NCBI GenBank assembly: GCA_021828685.1
Contig: JAJZDJ010000003.1
Span: 1-60,399, forward strand
DNA length: 60,399 nucleotides
Direction: 5' to 3'
Source: Actinomycetes bacterium
GTDB taxonomy: Bacteria; Actinomycetota; Acidimicrobiia; Acidimicrobiales; Palsa-688
In this document: one piece after another, positions 48,623-58,081 of the stretch
How the letters are laid out: every line of letters begins with the position of its first letter
How positions within the stretch are numbered: position 1 is the stretch's first letter
Notes under the pieces: model-generated
Seen by the model: the letters and a program-made list of their open reading frames with translations, nothing else
Databases searched by the model: none
Told to the model about the DNA's origin: nothing
Program-made: the position numbers and the translations under genes

Positions 48623-49522
48623 GTGACCGAGCACTCCTCCCCGCGTTTCGAATCCCCGGACTCGGTGCGCAAAGGGCTTGCGTCAGTCGCCTATCTCGCC
48701 AACGAGGGTATCGCCGGGGTCGTCTTCCTAGCCGAGCGGCTCGGCAAGCCGGTGCTGGTCGAAGGCCCGGCGGGTACCGGCAAGACGCAGCTCGCCAAGT
48801 CCGTCGCCGAGATGACCGGTTCCCGGCTCATCCGCCTGCAGTGCTACGAAGGTCTCGACGAGTCGAAGGCCCTCTACGAGTGGAACTACAAGAAGCAGCT
48901 GCTTCGCATCCAGGCAGAGCGGGTGACCGAAGCCGCCGGCGAGACGTGGAGTGACATCGAGGAGGACATTTTCTCGGAGCCTTTCCTCATGACTCGTCCG
49001 CTGCTAGAGGCGATCCGCGCCGAGGAACCGGTAGTCCTGCTCATCGACGAGGTCGACCGGGTCGAGGTCGAGACCGAAGCCCTGCTCTTGGAGATCCTCT
49101 CCGACTACCAGGTGTCGATCCCCGAGCTCGGAACGGTCGCAGCAACGCAGATACCTCTCGTCTTTCTCACCTCCAACAACACCCGGGAGCTGTCGGAAGC
49201 TTTGAAGAGGCGCTGCCTTTTCCTGCACATCGACTACCCCGACCTGGACCGCGAGAAGGAGATCGTGCTGACCCGAGTGCCCGGAATCACCGACTCGCTA
49301 GCCGACCAGGTAGTCAGGATCGTCAGGTCTATCCGGGGTTTGGATTTGAAAAAAGCCCCGTCGGTCTCGGAGACCCTCGACTGGGCGCGCACGCTCGTCC
49401 TGCTCGGCATCCAGTCGGTGGACGCGGCAACCGCGACCGAGACGCTGAACATCCTCCTCAAGTACCAGACGGACATCGACAAGGCGGCGAAAGACCTGGC
49501 CGCCCCGAGCTCGCAGCGCTAA
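48623..49522 (+). CDS. MoxR family AAA+ ATPase
   Basis: LVEGPAGTGKTQLAKSVAEM Walker A; VVLLIDEVDRVEVETEALLLEIL Walker B; GTG at 48623 preferred. Confidence 0.9.
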   Translation: MTEHSSPRFESPDSVRKGLASVAYLANEGIAGVVFLAERLGKPVLVEGPAGTGKTQLAKSVAEMTGSRLIRLQCYEGLDESKALYEWNYKKQLLRIQAERVTEAAGETWSDIEEDIFSEPFLMTRPLLEAIRAEEPVVLLIDEVDRVEVETEALLLEILSDYQVSIPELGTVAATQIPLVFLTSNNTRELSEALKRRCLFLHIDYPDLDREKEIVLTRVPGITDSLADQVVRIVRSIRGLDLKKAPSVSETLDWARTLVLLGIQSVDAATATETLNILLKYQTDIDKAAKDLAAPSSQR

Positions 49523-49529
49523 CGCCGAC

Positions 49530-50999
49530 GTGGACGGAACCGAGCTGTCCCTTCCTCCGGGAAGCTCCGCCGGCATCCTCGAGTCAGTCTCGGGATTCGT
49601 CAAGGAGTTGCGCAACGCCGGGATACCCGTCAGCCTGACGGAGAACCTAGACGCCGTCGAGGCCCTTCGTCACGTCCCGATCGAGGATCGCGACGCGTTC
49701 AAGTACGCGCTGGCAGCAACGATGGTCAAGAACAACGCCCACTGGAAGACCTTCGAGACGGTCTTCGAGGTCTACTTCTCGCTGCAGGGCCGCCGGTATC
49801 AGATCTCGGGTGACGGCGGGTCGGACGAGACCGAAGACCTCCTCAACGAGCTCGTCGGCTCCCCCGACAGCGACGGCCACGGCTCCGGCGAGGGCCTAAC
49901 CCAGGAGCAGCTCGCCGAGATGCTGCTCCGCGCGCTCATGGACGGGAACGACTCCATGCTGCGGGCCATAGCCCGGACCGCCGTCACCCGCTACGCGGGG
50001 ATGGAGCCCGGGCGGCCGGTCGGGGGTACCTACTACTTGTACCGCACCTTGCGCCAACTCGACTTGGAGTCGGTGATGGCGAAGATGCTCGATCGGGCCA
50101 AAGATGCCAACACCGACCAGTCCGACCTGGAGGAGCGGCTCACAAGGGAGGAGTTCGAGCACCGCCTCGATGCGCTGCGACGCGAGATCGAAGCCGAGAT
50201 CCGCCGCCGTCTCGTCGCCGACCGTGGTGCGGAGGCGGTCGCCAAGTCCGTCCGCAAGCCTCTACCCGAGGACGTCGACTTCATGCACGCCAGTCGTGAG
50301 GAGCTCGCTGCGCTGCGAAAGGCGATAACACCCCTGACCCGCAAGCTCGCGGTGCGTCTCGCTCGCAAACGCCGCCACGGCCGCAAAGGGCCGCTCGACT
50401 TTCGTAGCACCGTCCGCCATTCCCTTTCGTACGGCGGCGTCCCGGCGGATCCCCGGTTTCGCTACCCGAGGCCGTCGAAGCCGGAGATCATGGTCGTGGC
50501 GGACATCTCTGGCTCGGTTGCCGCGTTCGCTCGTTTCACTTTGCAGATGGTGTACGCGATCAGCTCGCAGTTCTCTAGGGTGAGATCGTTCGTCTTCATC
50601 GACGGCATCGACGAAGTGACGGATTATTTCAAGGGGACCGAGGACATCTCTGCAGCAATCCAGAGGATCAACACGGAAGCCGACGTCATCTGGGTCGACG
50701 GCCACTCCGACTACGGTCACGCGTTCGAGGTGTTCTGGGACAAGTGGGGCCGCGACGTGAACCCTAAGACGACGGTGCTTCTACTAGGTGACGCCCGCAA
50801 CAACTACCACGCGGCGCAAACCTGGGTTCTGGCGGAGGTTGCAAAAAAGGCCCGCCACATGTACTGGTTGAACCCCGAGCCCCGCTCGTACTGGGACACC
50901 GGGGATTCGATCGTCGGCCAGTACGCCGCTCACTGCGACGGCGCGTTCGAGTGCCGCAACTTGAAGCAGCTCGAGCGTTTCGTAGAGCACCTCGGCTGA
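49530..50999 (+). CDS. CoxE-like VWA domain protein
   Basis: MVVADISGSVAAFARFTLQMVYAIS; VDGHSDYGHAFEVFWDKWG; VLLLGDARNNY. Confidence 0.88.
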   Translation: MDGTELSLPPGSSAGILESVSGFVKELRNAGIPVSLTENLDAVEALRHVPIEDRDAFKYALAATMVKNNAHWKTFETVFEVYFSLQGRRYQISGDGGSDETEDLLNELVGSPDSDGHGSGEGLTQEQLAEMLLRALMDGNDSMLRAIARTAVTRYAGMEPGRPVGGTYYLYRTLRQLDLESVMAKMLDRAKDANTDQSDLEERLTREEFEHRLDALRREIEAEIRRRLVADRGAEAVAKSVRKPLPEDVDFMHASREELAALRKAITPLTRKLAVRLARKRRHGRKGPLDFRSTVRHSLSYGGVPADPRFRYPRPSKPEIMVVADISGSVAAFARFTLQMVYAISSQFSRVRSFVFIDGIDEVTDYFKGTEDISAAIQRINTEADVIWVDGHSDYGHAFEVFWDKWGRDVNPKTTVLLLGDARNNYHAAQTWVLAEVAKKARHMYWLNPEPRSYWDTGDSIVGQYAAHCDGAFECRNLKQLERFVEHLG

Positions 51000-51023
51000 T
51001 ACCAGCCGCAGCGCATTACGCGG

Positions 51024-52277
51024 TCAGGTCCTGACCTGGCCTGTGCCGTCGATTAGGTATTTGACCGTGGTCAGCTCGCGAAGGCCCATCGGCCCGCGTG
51101 CGTGCAGCTTCTGGGTGCTGATACCTATCTCTGCACCGAAGCCGAACTGCTCGCCGTCGGTGAAGCGGGTGGAGGCGTTGACGACCACGGCAGCGGCATC
51201 GACCTCTTGCTGGAAGCGCCGCGCATTGTCGAGGTCGGACGTGACGATCGCCTCGGTGTGGCCGGACCCGAACCGGCCGATGTGCTCTATCGCCTCGGAA
51301 ACGCCGGCGACGACCTTGACGGCAAGGATCATGTCCAAGAACTCGGTGGCGTAGTCCTCGTCGGTCGCATCCGCGACCCGGTGCTCTCCGAGGATCACCC
51401 GGCTCGCAAGGTCGCCCCGAAGCTCGACCGACTCGAGCGCGGGATCGAGCTTCTCTAAGAGACGCTGCGCTATGTCTGCGTGCACGAGGAGCGTCTCGGC
51501 AGCGTTGCAGACGCTCGGGCGCTGAGTCTTGGCGTTCGCGACGATTGCGACGGCCATGTCGAGGTCTGCGGATGCGTCGACGTACACGTGGCAGTTCCCG
51601 TCGCCGTCGATCACGTACGGCACTGTCGCATGCTCCTTGACCGTCTCGATCAACGAGCGTCCGCCGCGCGGTATCAGGCAGTCGATCAGCCCGTCGAGGC
51701 GGAGGAACTCGGGCACGGACTCGCGCGTCGGGTCGTCGATGAAGACAAGGCAGTCCTCGGGCAGCCCGGCGCTGCGGTACGCGCCGCGGATGACATCGGC
51801 GATCGCCTTGTTGGAGTGGATGGCACCCGAGCTTCCCCTTAGCAGCGCCGCGTTCCCCGATTTGAGGCAAAGCCCCGCCGCGTCGCTCGTCACGTTCGGC
51901 CTGTTCTCGTATATGACCGCGACGACGCCGAGCGGGACCCTCACGCGCCTGATTGCTAGCCCGTTCGGGCGTACCCACCCGTCGAGCACCTCGCCGACGG
52001 GGTCCGCAAGCGATGCCAACGAGCTAAGCCCGGACGCCATCGCGGAGACGCGCCGTTCGTCGAGCCGCAATCGGTCCACGACGGTCGGGCTGACTCCGCC
52101 CGCGACGGCATTGGCGACGTCCGTGCTGTTCGCCGCGAGGATCTCGTCAGCGGATCCGACCAGAGCTGCGGCGGCCTCATGGAGCGCGGCGTCCTTGCAC
52201 CCTCCTGGCGTCGAAGCCAGAACCCTGCTGGCGGCTTTGGCCCGCAACCCCAGATCCCTCAGCATTCTGCTGCTCAT
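51024..52277 (-). CDS. proA: Glutamate-5-semialdehyde dehydrogenase
   Basis: RVPLGVVAVIYENRPNVTSDAAGLCLKSGNAALLRGS; DCLIPRGGRSLIETVKEHATVPVI-like region; VNASTRFTDGEQFGFGAEIGISTQKLHARGPMGL. Confidence 0.96.
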   Translation of the reverse strand: MSSRMLRDLGLRAKAASRVLASTPGGCKDAALHEAAAALVGSADEILAANSTDVANAVAGGVSPTVVDRLRLDERRVSAMASGLSSLASLADPVGEVLDGWVRPNGLAIRRVRVPLGVVAVIYENRPNVTSDAAGLCLKSGNAALLRGSSGAIHSNKAIADVIRGAYRSAGLPEDCLVFIDDPTRESVPEFLRLDGLIDCLIPRGGRSLIETVKEHATVPYVIDGDGNCHVYVDASADLDMAVAIVANAKTQRPSVCNAAETLLVHADIAQRLLEKLDPALESVELRGDLASRVILGEHRVADATDEDYATEFLDMILAVKVVAGVSEAIEHIGRFGSGHTEAIVTSDLDNARRFQQEVDAAAVVVNASTRFTDGEQFGFGAEIGISTQKLHARGPMGLRELTTVKYLIDGTGQVRT

Positions 52278-52337
52278 GCAGGCGAGACTACCGCCTCGTT
52301 GCGCCCCGGAGTCCACCATCGACCGTAACCTTGACAT

Positions 52338-53033
52338 ATGCCAGGATCCGCGGACCCCGCTCGGCGCCCGAAGCGCCGATTTTTTCGTGCACGTCGGCGT
52401 TCGCGCGACGACGCCCGCCCTGCCGACATCGACCCGTGGAGCGTGAACGAACCATGGCGGTCGATTCTTGCGCAGACAGTCGCCGCACGCGACCGCTTCG
52501 ACGCCGCGCTCGCGTCCTGGCCGGACGGCCCGACCCGGGAGCGGCTCGCGGAGATCCAGCCCCGGCTTTGGGCTCGCGTCGACGCGATAGCCGCGGCCGT
52601 GCGCCAGGTAACGGGCCTGGCGGGGCCCGGGACGGGTTGGCCGCGCCAGGTTGGACCGAGAGCCGACGAGCTCGCCGCGTCGCTTCGCGAGGTTCAGGGC
52701 GAGCTGGCCCGGCAATCGCCTGGAGCTTCGGCTCGTCGAAGCGAGCTCGAGCGAATGGAGGAGTCGATAGCCGCGCGCCTGCGGGGCCGCCGGCAGAGCG
52801 ACGCTACGGCGGCGCGCCTGCTCGACCGGATCCAAAGTGCAGCCGGCGCGCTCGACCAGGCGACGGCGGACCTGATCGCCATGGCGGTGTCGTCGGGTCT
52901 TTCAACTGACATGGAGATGGGCGGCATTCAGGCGGGCATCGACGACGACTTCGACGCTGTCTCGGACGAGATTCGCTCGCTAGCAGCCGCCCTCGGAACT
53001 GCTGAAGCACCTGACGGCGGAGAGACGTCGTAG
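52338..53033 (+). CDS. Hypothetical helical protein coupled to pspA
   Basis: ORF ends 1 nt before the pspA ATG; Ala/Arg-rich helical sequence. Confidence 0.65.
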   Translation: MPGSADPARRPKRRFFRARRRSRDDARPADIDPWSVNEPWRSILAQTVAARDRFDAALASWPDGPTRERLAEIQPRLWARVDAIAAAVRQVTGLAGPGTGWPRQVGPRADELAASLREVQGELARQSPGASARRSELERMEESIAARLRGRRQSDATAARLLDRIQSAAGALDQATADLIAMAVSSGLSTDMEMGGIQAGIDDDFDAVSDEIRSLAAALGTAEAPDGGETS

Positions 53034-53034
53034 C

Positions 53035-53898
53035 ATGTCGTTCATGAACGTCCTCGATCTGTTTCGCAAGCGTCTCCGGTACTTCACCGCCAAGACTAAC
53101 AGCCGCTTCGAGGAGAGAGCGGACCCGAAGATACAGCTCGAACAGGCGATCACCGAAGCGCAGGACCAGCACCGCCGCCTGGTCGAGCAGGCCGCCAACG
53201 TCGTCGCCAACCACAAACAGCACGAGCTTCAGCTCAACCGGGCGATGGAGGAGCTCGAGAAGATGAACCTGTCGACTCGCCAGGCTCTCCTCATGGCGCA
53301 GCAGTCCGAGCAGGCGGGCGACACGGCCAAGGCGAACGAGTACAACCAGACCGCCGAGGCGTTCGCCAACCGTCTCGTCGCTACGGAGAACCAGGTCAAC
53401 GAGCTGAAGACCCTCAGCCTCCAGTCAGCCCAGGCCGCGGACCAAGCTCGAGGGGCGGTGCAGCAGAATGCGATGGCGCTCCAGCAGAAGCTGGCGGAAC
53501 GCCAGAAGCTGATGTCGCAGCTCGACCAGGCGAAGATGCAAGAACAGCTCAACAAGGCGATGAGCTCACTCAGCGACACCGTCGACCAGTCGGCGCCGTC
53601 GCTCGACCAGGTGAGAGCCAAGATAGAGTCCCGCTACGCAAAGGCGATAGGAACGTCAGAGCTGAGTGGCCAGACCGTCGAAACCCGCATGCTGGAGGTT
53701 CAGCAGGCAGCACTCGGCGCCGAGGCTCGCAGCCGCCTCGACGTCATCAAGGCCCAGATGCTGGGCAGCGGTCAAGCGGGAGGACAGGCGCCGGGCGAGC
53801 TGTCAGGTTCCTCCAGCCAGGGAGCTCTCGGGTCGGGTGCCACGCAGACAGGCGGGCCGGCTCACGAGGAGCCGGTCGATGCATCGACCGAGGAGTAG
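53035..53898 (+). CDS. pspA: PspA/IM30 family protein
   Basis: DPKIQLEQAITEAQDQHRRLVEQAANVVANHKQHELQLNRAMEELEKM; long coiled coil. Confidence 0.85.
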   Translation: MSFMNVLDLFRKRLRYFTAKTNSRFEERADPKIQLEQAITEAQDQHRRLVEQAANVVANHKQHELQLNRAMEELEKMNLSTRQALLMAQQSEQAGDTAKANEYNQTAEAFANRLVATENQVNELKTLSLQSAQAADQARGAVQQNAMALQQKLAERQKLMSQLDQAKMQEQLNKAMSSLSDTVDQSAPSLDQVRAKIESRYAKAIGTSELSGQTVETRMLEVQQAALGAEARSRLDVIKAQMLGSGQAGGQAPGELSGSSSQGALGSGATQTGGPAHEEPVDASTEE

Positions 53899-53928
53899 CC
53901 CCGGCCTGACCTTCGGCCCGCCCGGGGC
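53898..53928. terminator. Hairpin between convergent pspA and gnd
   Basis: GCCCCGG-N17-CCGGGGC, 7-bp perfect stem filling the intergenic gap. Confidence 0.5.
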
Positions 53929-54945
53929 TTAGTCGGTCTTCTCGTTGTGGCCGCCGAACTCCTTGCGCATGGCGGACAGGAGCCGGTCGGCGTAGTCGGC
54001 CTCGCCTCGAGACGAGAAGCGTTCGAAGACCGCCGACGACAGCACGTACGCCGGGGCGCCCTCGTCGATGGCGGCCATGAGAGTCCAGCGGCCCTCCCCC
54101 GAGTCCGAAACCCTCCCTGCGAAACCGGCGAGGCCCGGGTCGACCGAGAGGGCGTGCGCAGTCAAGTCGAGCAGCCATGAGGACACGACACTTCCGCGCC
54201 GCCAGACCTCCGCGACCGCCGGGATGTCAAGGTCGTACATGTAGTACTCGGGGTTCGAGAGTGGGGTCGTCTCCGCGTCCACTTCGGATGGGGCTTTCTT
54301 GCCCAGGTTTGCCTTGCTCAAGATATTGAGACCCTCGGCGTAGGCCGCCATCACCCCGTACTCGATGCCGTTGTGGACCATCTTGACGAAATGCCCCGCG
54401 CCGTTCGGCCCACAATGCAGGTAGCCCTGCTCGGCCTGGGATGGCTCCCCGGTAAGACCCTCGGTGCGCGGGGCTGCTCCCACGCCGGGAGCGACTGTCT
54501 TCCAGATCGGGTCGAGGCGCGATACGACGTCGGCTTCGCCGCCGATCATCAAGCAGTAACCTCGCTCGAGGCCGAAAACACCGCCGCTCGTGCCTACATC
54601 CACGTAGTGGATGCCTCGCTCTGCGAGCGACGCGGCGCGATGGATGTCGTCGCGGTAGTAGGAGTTGCCTCCGTCGATGATCACGTCGCCCGGAGCCATC
54701 GTCGAAGCGATCTTGTCGACCGTCTCCCCGGTGTAGGCCGCCGGGACCATCACCCACGCCGCCCGCGGGGAGCGAAGCTTGGAGACGAAGTCCTCGATGC
54801 TCGCCGCCCCTGTAGCTCCATCGCCTTCGAGCGAAGCGACCGCCTCGGAACTGACGTCGTAGACGACACACTCGTGACCATCGCGGATGAGCCGGCGAAC
54901 GAGGTTCGCTCCCATCCTGCCCAGCCCGACCATACCTAGCTGCAC
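53929..54945 (-). CDS. gnd: 6-phosphogluconate dehydrogenase (decarboxylating)
   Basis: VQLGMVGLGRMGANLVRRLIRDGHECVVYD; GDVIIDGGNSYYRDD; VKMVHNGIEYGVMAAYAEGLNIL. Confidence 0.94.
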   Translation of the reverse strand: MQLGMVGLGRMGANLVRRLIRDGHECVVYDVSSEAVASLEGDGATGAASIEDFVSKLRSPRAAWVMVPAAYTGETVDKIASTMAPGDVIIDGGNSYYRDDIHRAASLAERGIHYVDVGTSGGVFGLERGYCLMIGGEADVVSRLDPIWKTVAPGVGAAPRTEGLTGEPSQAEQGYLHCGPNGAGHFVKMVHNGIEYGVMAAYAEGLNILSKANLGKKAPSEVDAETTPLSNPEYYMYDLDIPAVAEVWRRGSVVSSWLLDLTAHALSVDPGLAGFAGRVSDSGEGRWTLMAAIDEGAPAYVLSSAVFERFSSRGEADYADRLLSAMRKEFGGHNEKTD

Positions 54946-55025
54946 CAGCTGACCTCCGAGCACTCGAAGCTGACACCGCCGGACCGGCGGCAATGATCAT
55001 CCTGCCAGACGCAGGGCTCCGACAT

Positions 55026-56162
55026 TTACCAGAGGATCACCATGTCGTCCCGGTGCAGCACCTCTGCGGGGACGTCGGGGGGTAGCGCGGCGCTTCGCAC
55101 CCCCTTGAAGTTTCGCACCTGCCAGGCGGGATGGCGGACGAGTCCCTTCGCGAAAGGCACACCGTCAGGGCCTGCGACTTCGACTGGGTCGCCGGCAGCG
55201 AAATCCCCTACGACTTCGCGCACCCCGGCGTGGAGGAGAGAGCCTCCTTTCCCCATGATCGCGTCACGCGCACCGGCGTCGACTTTGACCACACCCGACA
55301 CCCCGACAGCGAACGCTATCCAAAGTTTGCGCGCGGGGAGACGGGAGTCGCGCGCTACGAAAGTGGTGCCGACGCCCGCCACCCCGTCGACGGCGTCCGC
55401 CAGCACGTCAGGTCGGGTGGCTGCAGCGATCACGGTGCGCACCCCCGACCATGCCGCCATCCGGGCGGCTGCAAGCTTGGATGCCATCCCTCCGCTGCCC
55501 CGGTCCGAGCCGGCGCCCCCGGCGATACCCTCGAGGTCCCGGTCGAGCGCCTCGACCTCCTCGATAAGCGAGGCATTCCCGTCGATCCTCGGGTCCGCAG
55601 TGAGCAGGCCCGGGGTGTCGGTGAGTATCACGAGCACGTCGGCACGGATCAGGTGCGAGACCAGTGCGGCGAGGCGGTCGTTGTCGCCGAAGCGGATCTC
55701 GTCGTCGGCGATGGCGTCATTTTCGTTGACGACGGGCACGACGCCCAGCTCGAGCAAGATGCGCAGGGTCTGGCGGGCATGAAGGTACTGCTGGCGACTG
55801 ACGAAGTCGCCGGGGCTCAAAAGGGCCTGCCCGGCGACCAAGCCGCGGGCGGAGAGGGCGGCGTTGTAGAAGCCGACGAGATGCGCCTGGCCGACCGCCG
55901 CGACCGCCTGCAGGACGGCCATTTCCGTCGGTCTCGCTTCGCCCATTCCAAGCAGTGGCAGGCCGGCGGCTATCGCACCGCTAGTGACGACGACCACCTT
56001 GTCGCCACGTGCTCTCAGCACTGCGACCTCGTCGCAGAGCTTCTCGATCGTCGCTGTCTGGATCACACCTCTCGCGTCGGTCAACGAGGAGGTACCGATC
56101 TTGACGACAACCAGTTGGCCGCCCGACGCCTCTAAGGTCGGTCGGGTCCCCGGTTCGCTCAC
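55026..56162 (-). CDS. proB: Glutamate 5-kinase with C-terminal PUA domain
   Basis: LVVVKIGTSSLTD; VVVVTSGAIAAG; VVPVVNENDAIADDEIRFGDNDRLAALVSHLI; GTG start overlaps the obg stop (GTGA). Confidence 0.95.
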   Translation of the reverse strand: MSEPGTRPTLEASGGQLVVVKIGTSSLTDARGVIQTATIEKLCDEVAVLRARGDKVVVVTSGAIAAGLPLLGMGEARPTEMAVLQAVAAVGQAHLVGFYNAALSARGLVAGQALLSPGDFVSRQQYLHARQTLRILLELGVVPVVNENDAIADDEIRFGDNDRLAALVSHLIRADVLVILTDTPGLLTADPRIDGNASLIEEVEALDRDLEGIAGGAGSDRGSGGMASKLAAARMAAWSGVRTVIAAATRPDVLADAVDGVAGVGTTFVARDSRLPARKLWIAFAVGVSGVVKVDAGARDAIMGKGGSLLHAGVREVVGDFAAGDPVEVAGPDGVPFAKGLVRHPAWQVRNFKGVRSAALPPDVPAEVLHRDDMVILW

Positions 56163-57397
56163 GCGATATCTGCTTCGAAGTCGAACTGGAAGCTGCCGAT
56201 CCTGACGAGGTCTCCGCTCTTCGCGCCGGCGCGCTGCAGAGCACGGTCGACTCCGAGGCGCTTCAGCCTTCCCTGGGCGTATTCGAGGGCATCGGGGATG
56301 GTGAGGTCCGACAAGGCGACGGCGCGAAGCGCCGAACGGCCTTCGACCTCCCAACTTCCGTCGGGATGGCGAAGGACCAATACGCCGGACTGCTCGGGGC
56401 GGTGAAGGACGAACCTCCCTTCGCTAACCCCTGACGCGCGGGCCTCGTCGACCAACCCGGCGAGACGTCCGAGAAGTTCCTTGATTCCGTCGCCTGAGAT
56501 CGCGGAGATCCGCTGTCCGTGCCAGCCCGATACGTCCTCGCCGTCAGCCTTCGAGCCGACGACCAGCCTCGGGCGCTCGAGCAATTGCGGTTCGTAGCGG
56601 CCTAGTTCGTCCAGAAGCACTCTCTCCTGCTCCTCTGGCGAACGGCCGTCCGGAGCGGTCAGATCCAAGAGAACGAGGAGCGCCCTGGCGCGTTCGATGT
56701 GGCGAAGGAACTTGTGGCCGAGCCCTTTTCCTTCGCTCGCCCCTTCGATCAAACCGGGGATGTCCGCGACCACGAGCTCGTGCTCAGCGAACCTTACGAC
56801 CCCGAGGTGCGGTTCGAGGGTCGTAAACGGATAGTCGGCGATTTTTGGCTTTGCTGCTGACACTTTCGAGATCAGGGTGCTCTTGCCGGCGTTCGGGAAG
56901 CCGACGATCGCGACATCGGCCATGAGCTTCAGCTCGAGGTCGAGCCAGCGCTCCTCGCCCAGTTCGGCCTGCTCGGCGAAAGCAGGAGCCCTGCGACGGT
57001 TCGACAGGAACCGCGCGTTCCCGCGGCCTCCGGCGCCTCCGCGGGCCGCCATCCATTGGTCACCGTGTCGCGCCAGGTCCGCTACCACGTCGCCGTCGGG
57101 CCCGCGCACGACGGTTCCCGGCGGGACGGGGACCGCCAGATCCCCTCCGGCCTTGCCGTGGCGCCCTTTGCCCATCCCGTGAGTGCCGTTGGCACCCCGT
57201 CGGTGGGGGTGGTCACGGAAGGAGAAAAGCGATGAGATGTTGCTGTCGGCCACCAGCCACACGTGGCCGCCGTCGCCGCCGTCGCCGCCGTCTGGTCCGC
57301 CTTTGGCTACGTGGGCTTCGCGGCGAAAAGACACCGATCCGGCCCCACCGTCGCCGCCCTTGACGTGAATCTGGGCTTCGTCGACAAAGGACGCCAT
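56159..57397 (-). CDS. obgE: Obg GTPase (CgtA)
   Basis: FVDEAQIHVKGGDGGAGSVSFRREAHVAKGGPDGGDGGDGGHVWL; VGFPNAGKSTLISKVSAAKPKIADYPFTTLEPHLG. Confidence 0.97.
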   Translation of the reverse strand: MASFVDEAQIHVKGGDGGAGSVSFRREAHVAKGGPDGGDGGDGGHVWLVADSNISSLFSFRDHPHRRGANGTHGMGKGRHGKAGGDLAVPVPPGTVVRGPDGDVVADLARHGDQWMAARGGAGGRGNARFLSNRRRAPAFAEQAELGEERWLDLELKLMADVAIVGFPNAGKSTLISKVSAAKPKIADYPFTTLEPHLGVVRFAEHELVVADIPGLIEGASEGKGLGHKFLRHIERARALLVLLDLTAPDGRSPEEQERVLLDELGRYEPQLLERPRLVVGSKADGEDVSGWHGQRISAISGDGIKELLGRLAGLVDEARASGVSEGRFVLHRPEQSGVLVLRHPDGSWEVEGRSALRAVALSDLTIPDALEYAQGRLKRLGVDRALQRAGAKSGDLVRIGSFQFDFEADIA

Positions 57398-57448
57398 CAG
57401 GCGGCCTCGGCCCGGCGGGCTCGTTCCGCCTGCCCGGTCACCGTCCGG

Positions 57449-57700
57449 TCAGGTGGTGAGGACGTCAACGAGCCTGCGTCCCTTGCGGCTCGCGAATTTG
57501 ACTGTCCCGTCGGAGAGGGCGAACAGGGTGTCGTCGCCTCCTCGTCCCACGTTGTCTCCCGGGTGAAAATGGGTGCCGCGCTGGCGCACGATTATCGAAC
57601 CGGCCGTCACGGCCGTCCCGTCGTAAACCTTCACTCCGAGGCGTTGTGCGGCGGAGTCTCTCCCGTTGCGGGTGGACCCGCCTCCCTTGGTCTTTGACAT
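57449..57700 (-). CDS. rpmA: 50S ribosomal protein L27
   Basis: [62 protein letters not shown]. Confidence 0.97.
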   Translation of the reverse strand: MSKTKGGGSTRNGRDSAAQRLGVKVYDGTAVTAGSIIVRQRGTHFHPGDNVGRGGDDTLFALSDGTVKFASRKGRRLVDVLTT

Positions 57701-57704
57701 GTCT

Positions 57705-58046
57705 TCAAGCCTCCGAAGTGGTGGCGGCAGTTGCGGCGCCGAAACCGATCGCCGTGATCTCGACCGTGGTGTAATGCTGGCGGTGACCCCACGACTTGCG
57801 TCCCCGGGTCTTCGACTTGTAGGTGAACCCGCGGATCTTAGGTCCCTTGCTTTCACCGATCACCCGCGCTGTGACGGTCACACCGGCGAGGGCGGAACGA
57901 TCTGAGATCACACGCTCCCCGTCTACGACAAGCACAGGCCTGAGCGCCACTTCCTCTCCCGGACTTGCGGAGAGCAACTCCACGGAAAGCGTCTCACCTT
58001 CCTGCACCCGCGCCTGCTTGCCGCCACTGTCGATCACCGCATACAC
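57705..58046 (-). CDS. rplU: 50S ribosomal protein L21
   Basis: [53 protein letters not shown]. Confidence 0.96.
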   Translation of the reverse strand: MYAVIDSGGKQARVQEGETLSVELLSASPGEEVALRPVLVVDGERVISDRSALAGVTVTARVIGESKGPKIRGFTYKSKTRGRKSWGHRQHYTTVEITAIGFGAATAATTSEA

Positions 58047-58081
58047 AAGGGGGAGAGTATATCAGGGACGGCCGGGACTTC

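Noticed and set aside
51016-51978. 320-aa minus-strand ORF
   Set aside because: Alternative frame of proA, almost entirely Arg/Gly/Ala
57255-57300. GCC-GCC-GTC repeats resembling a microsatellite
   Set aside because: Encodes the conserved Gly-rich (GGD) segment of the Obg domain, so explained by protein constraint
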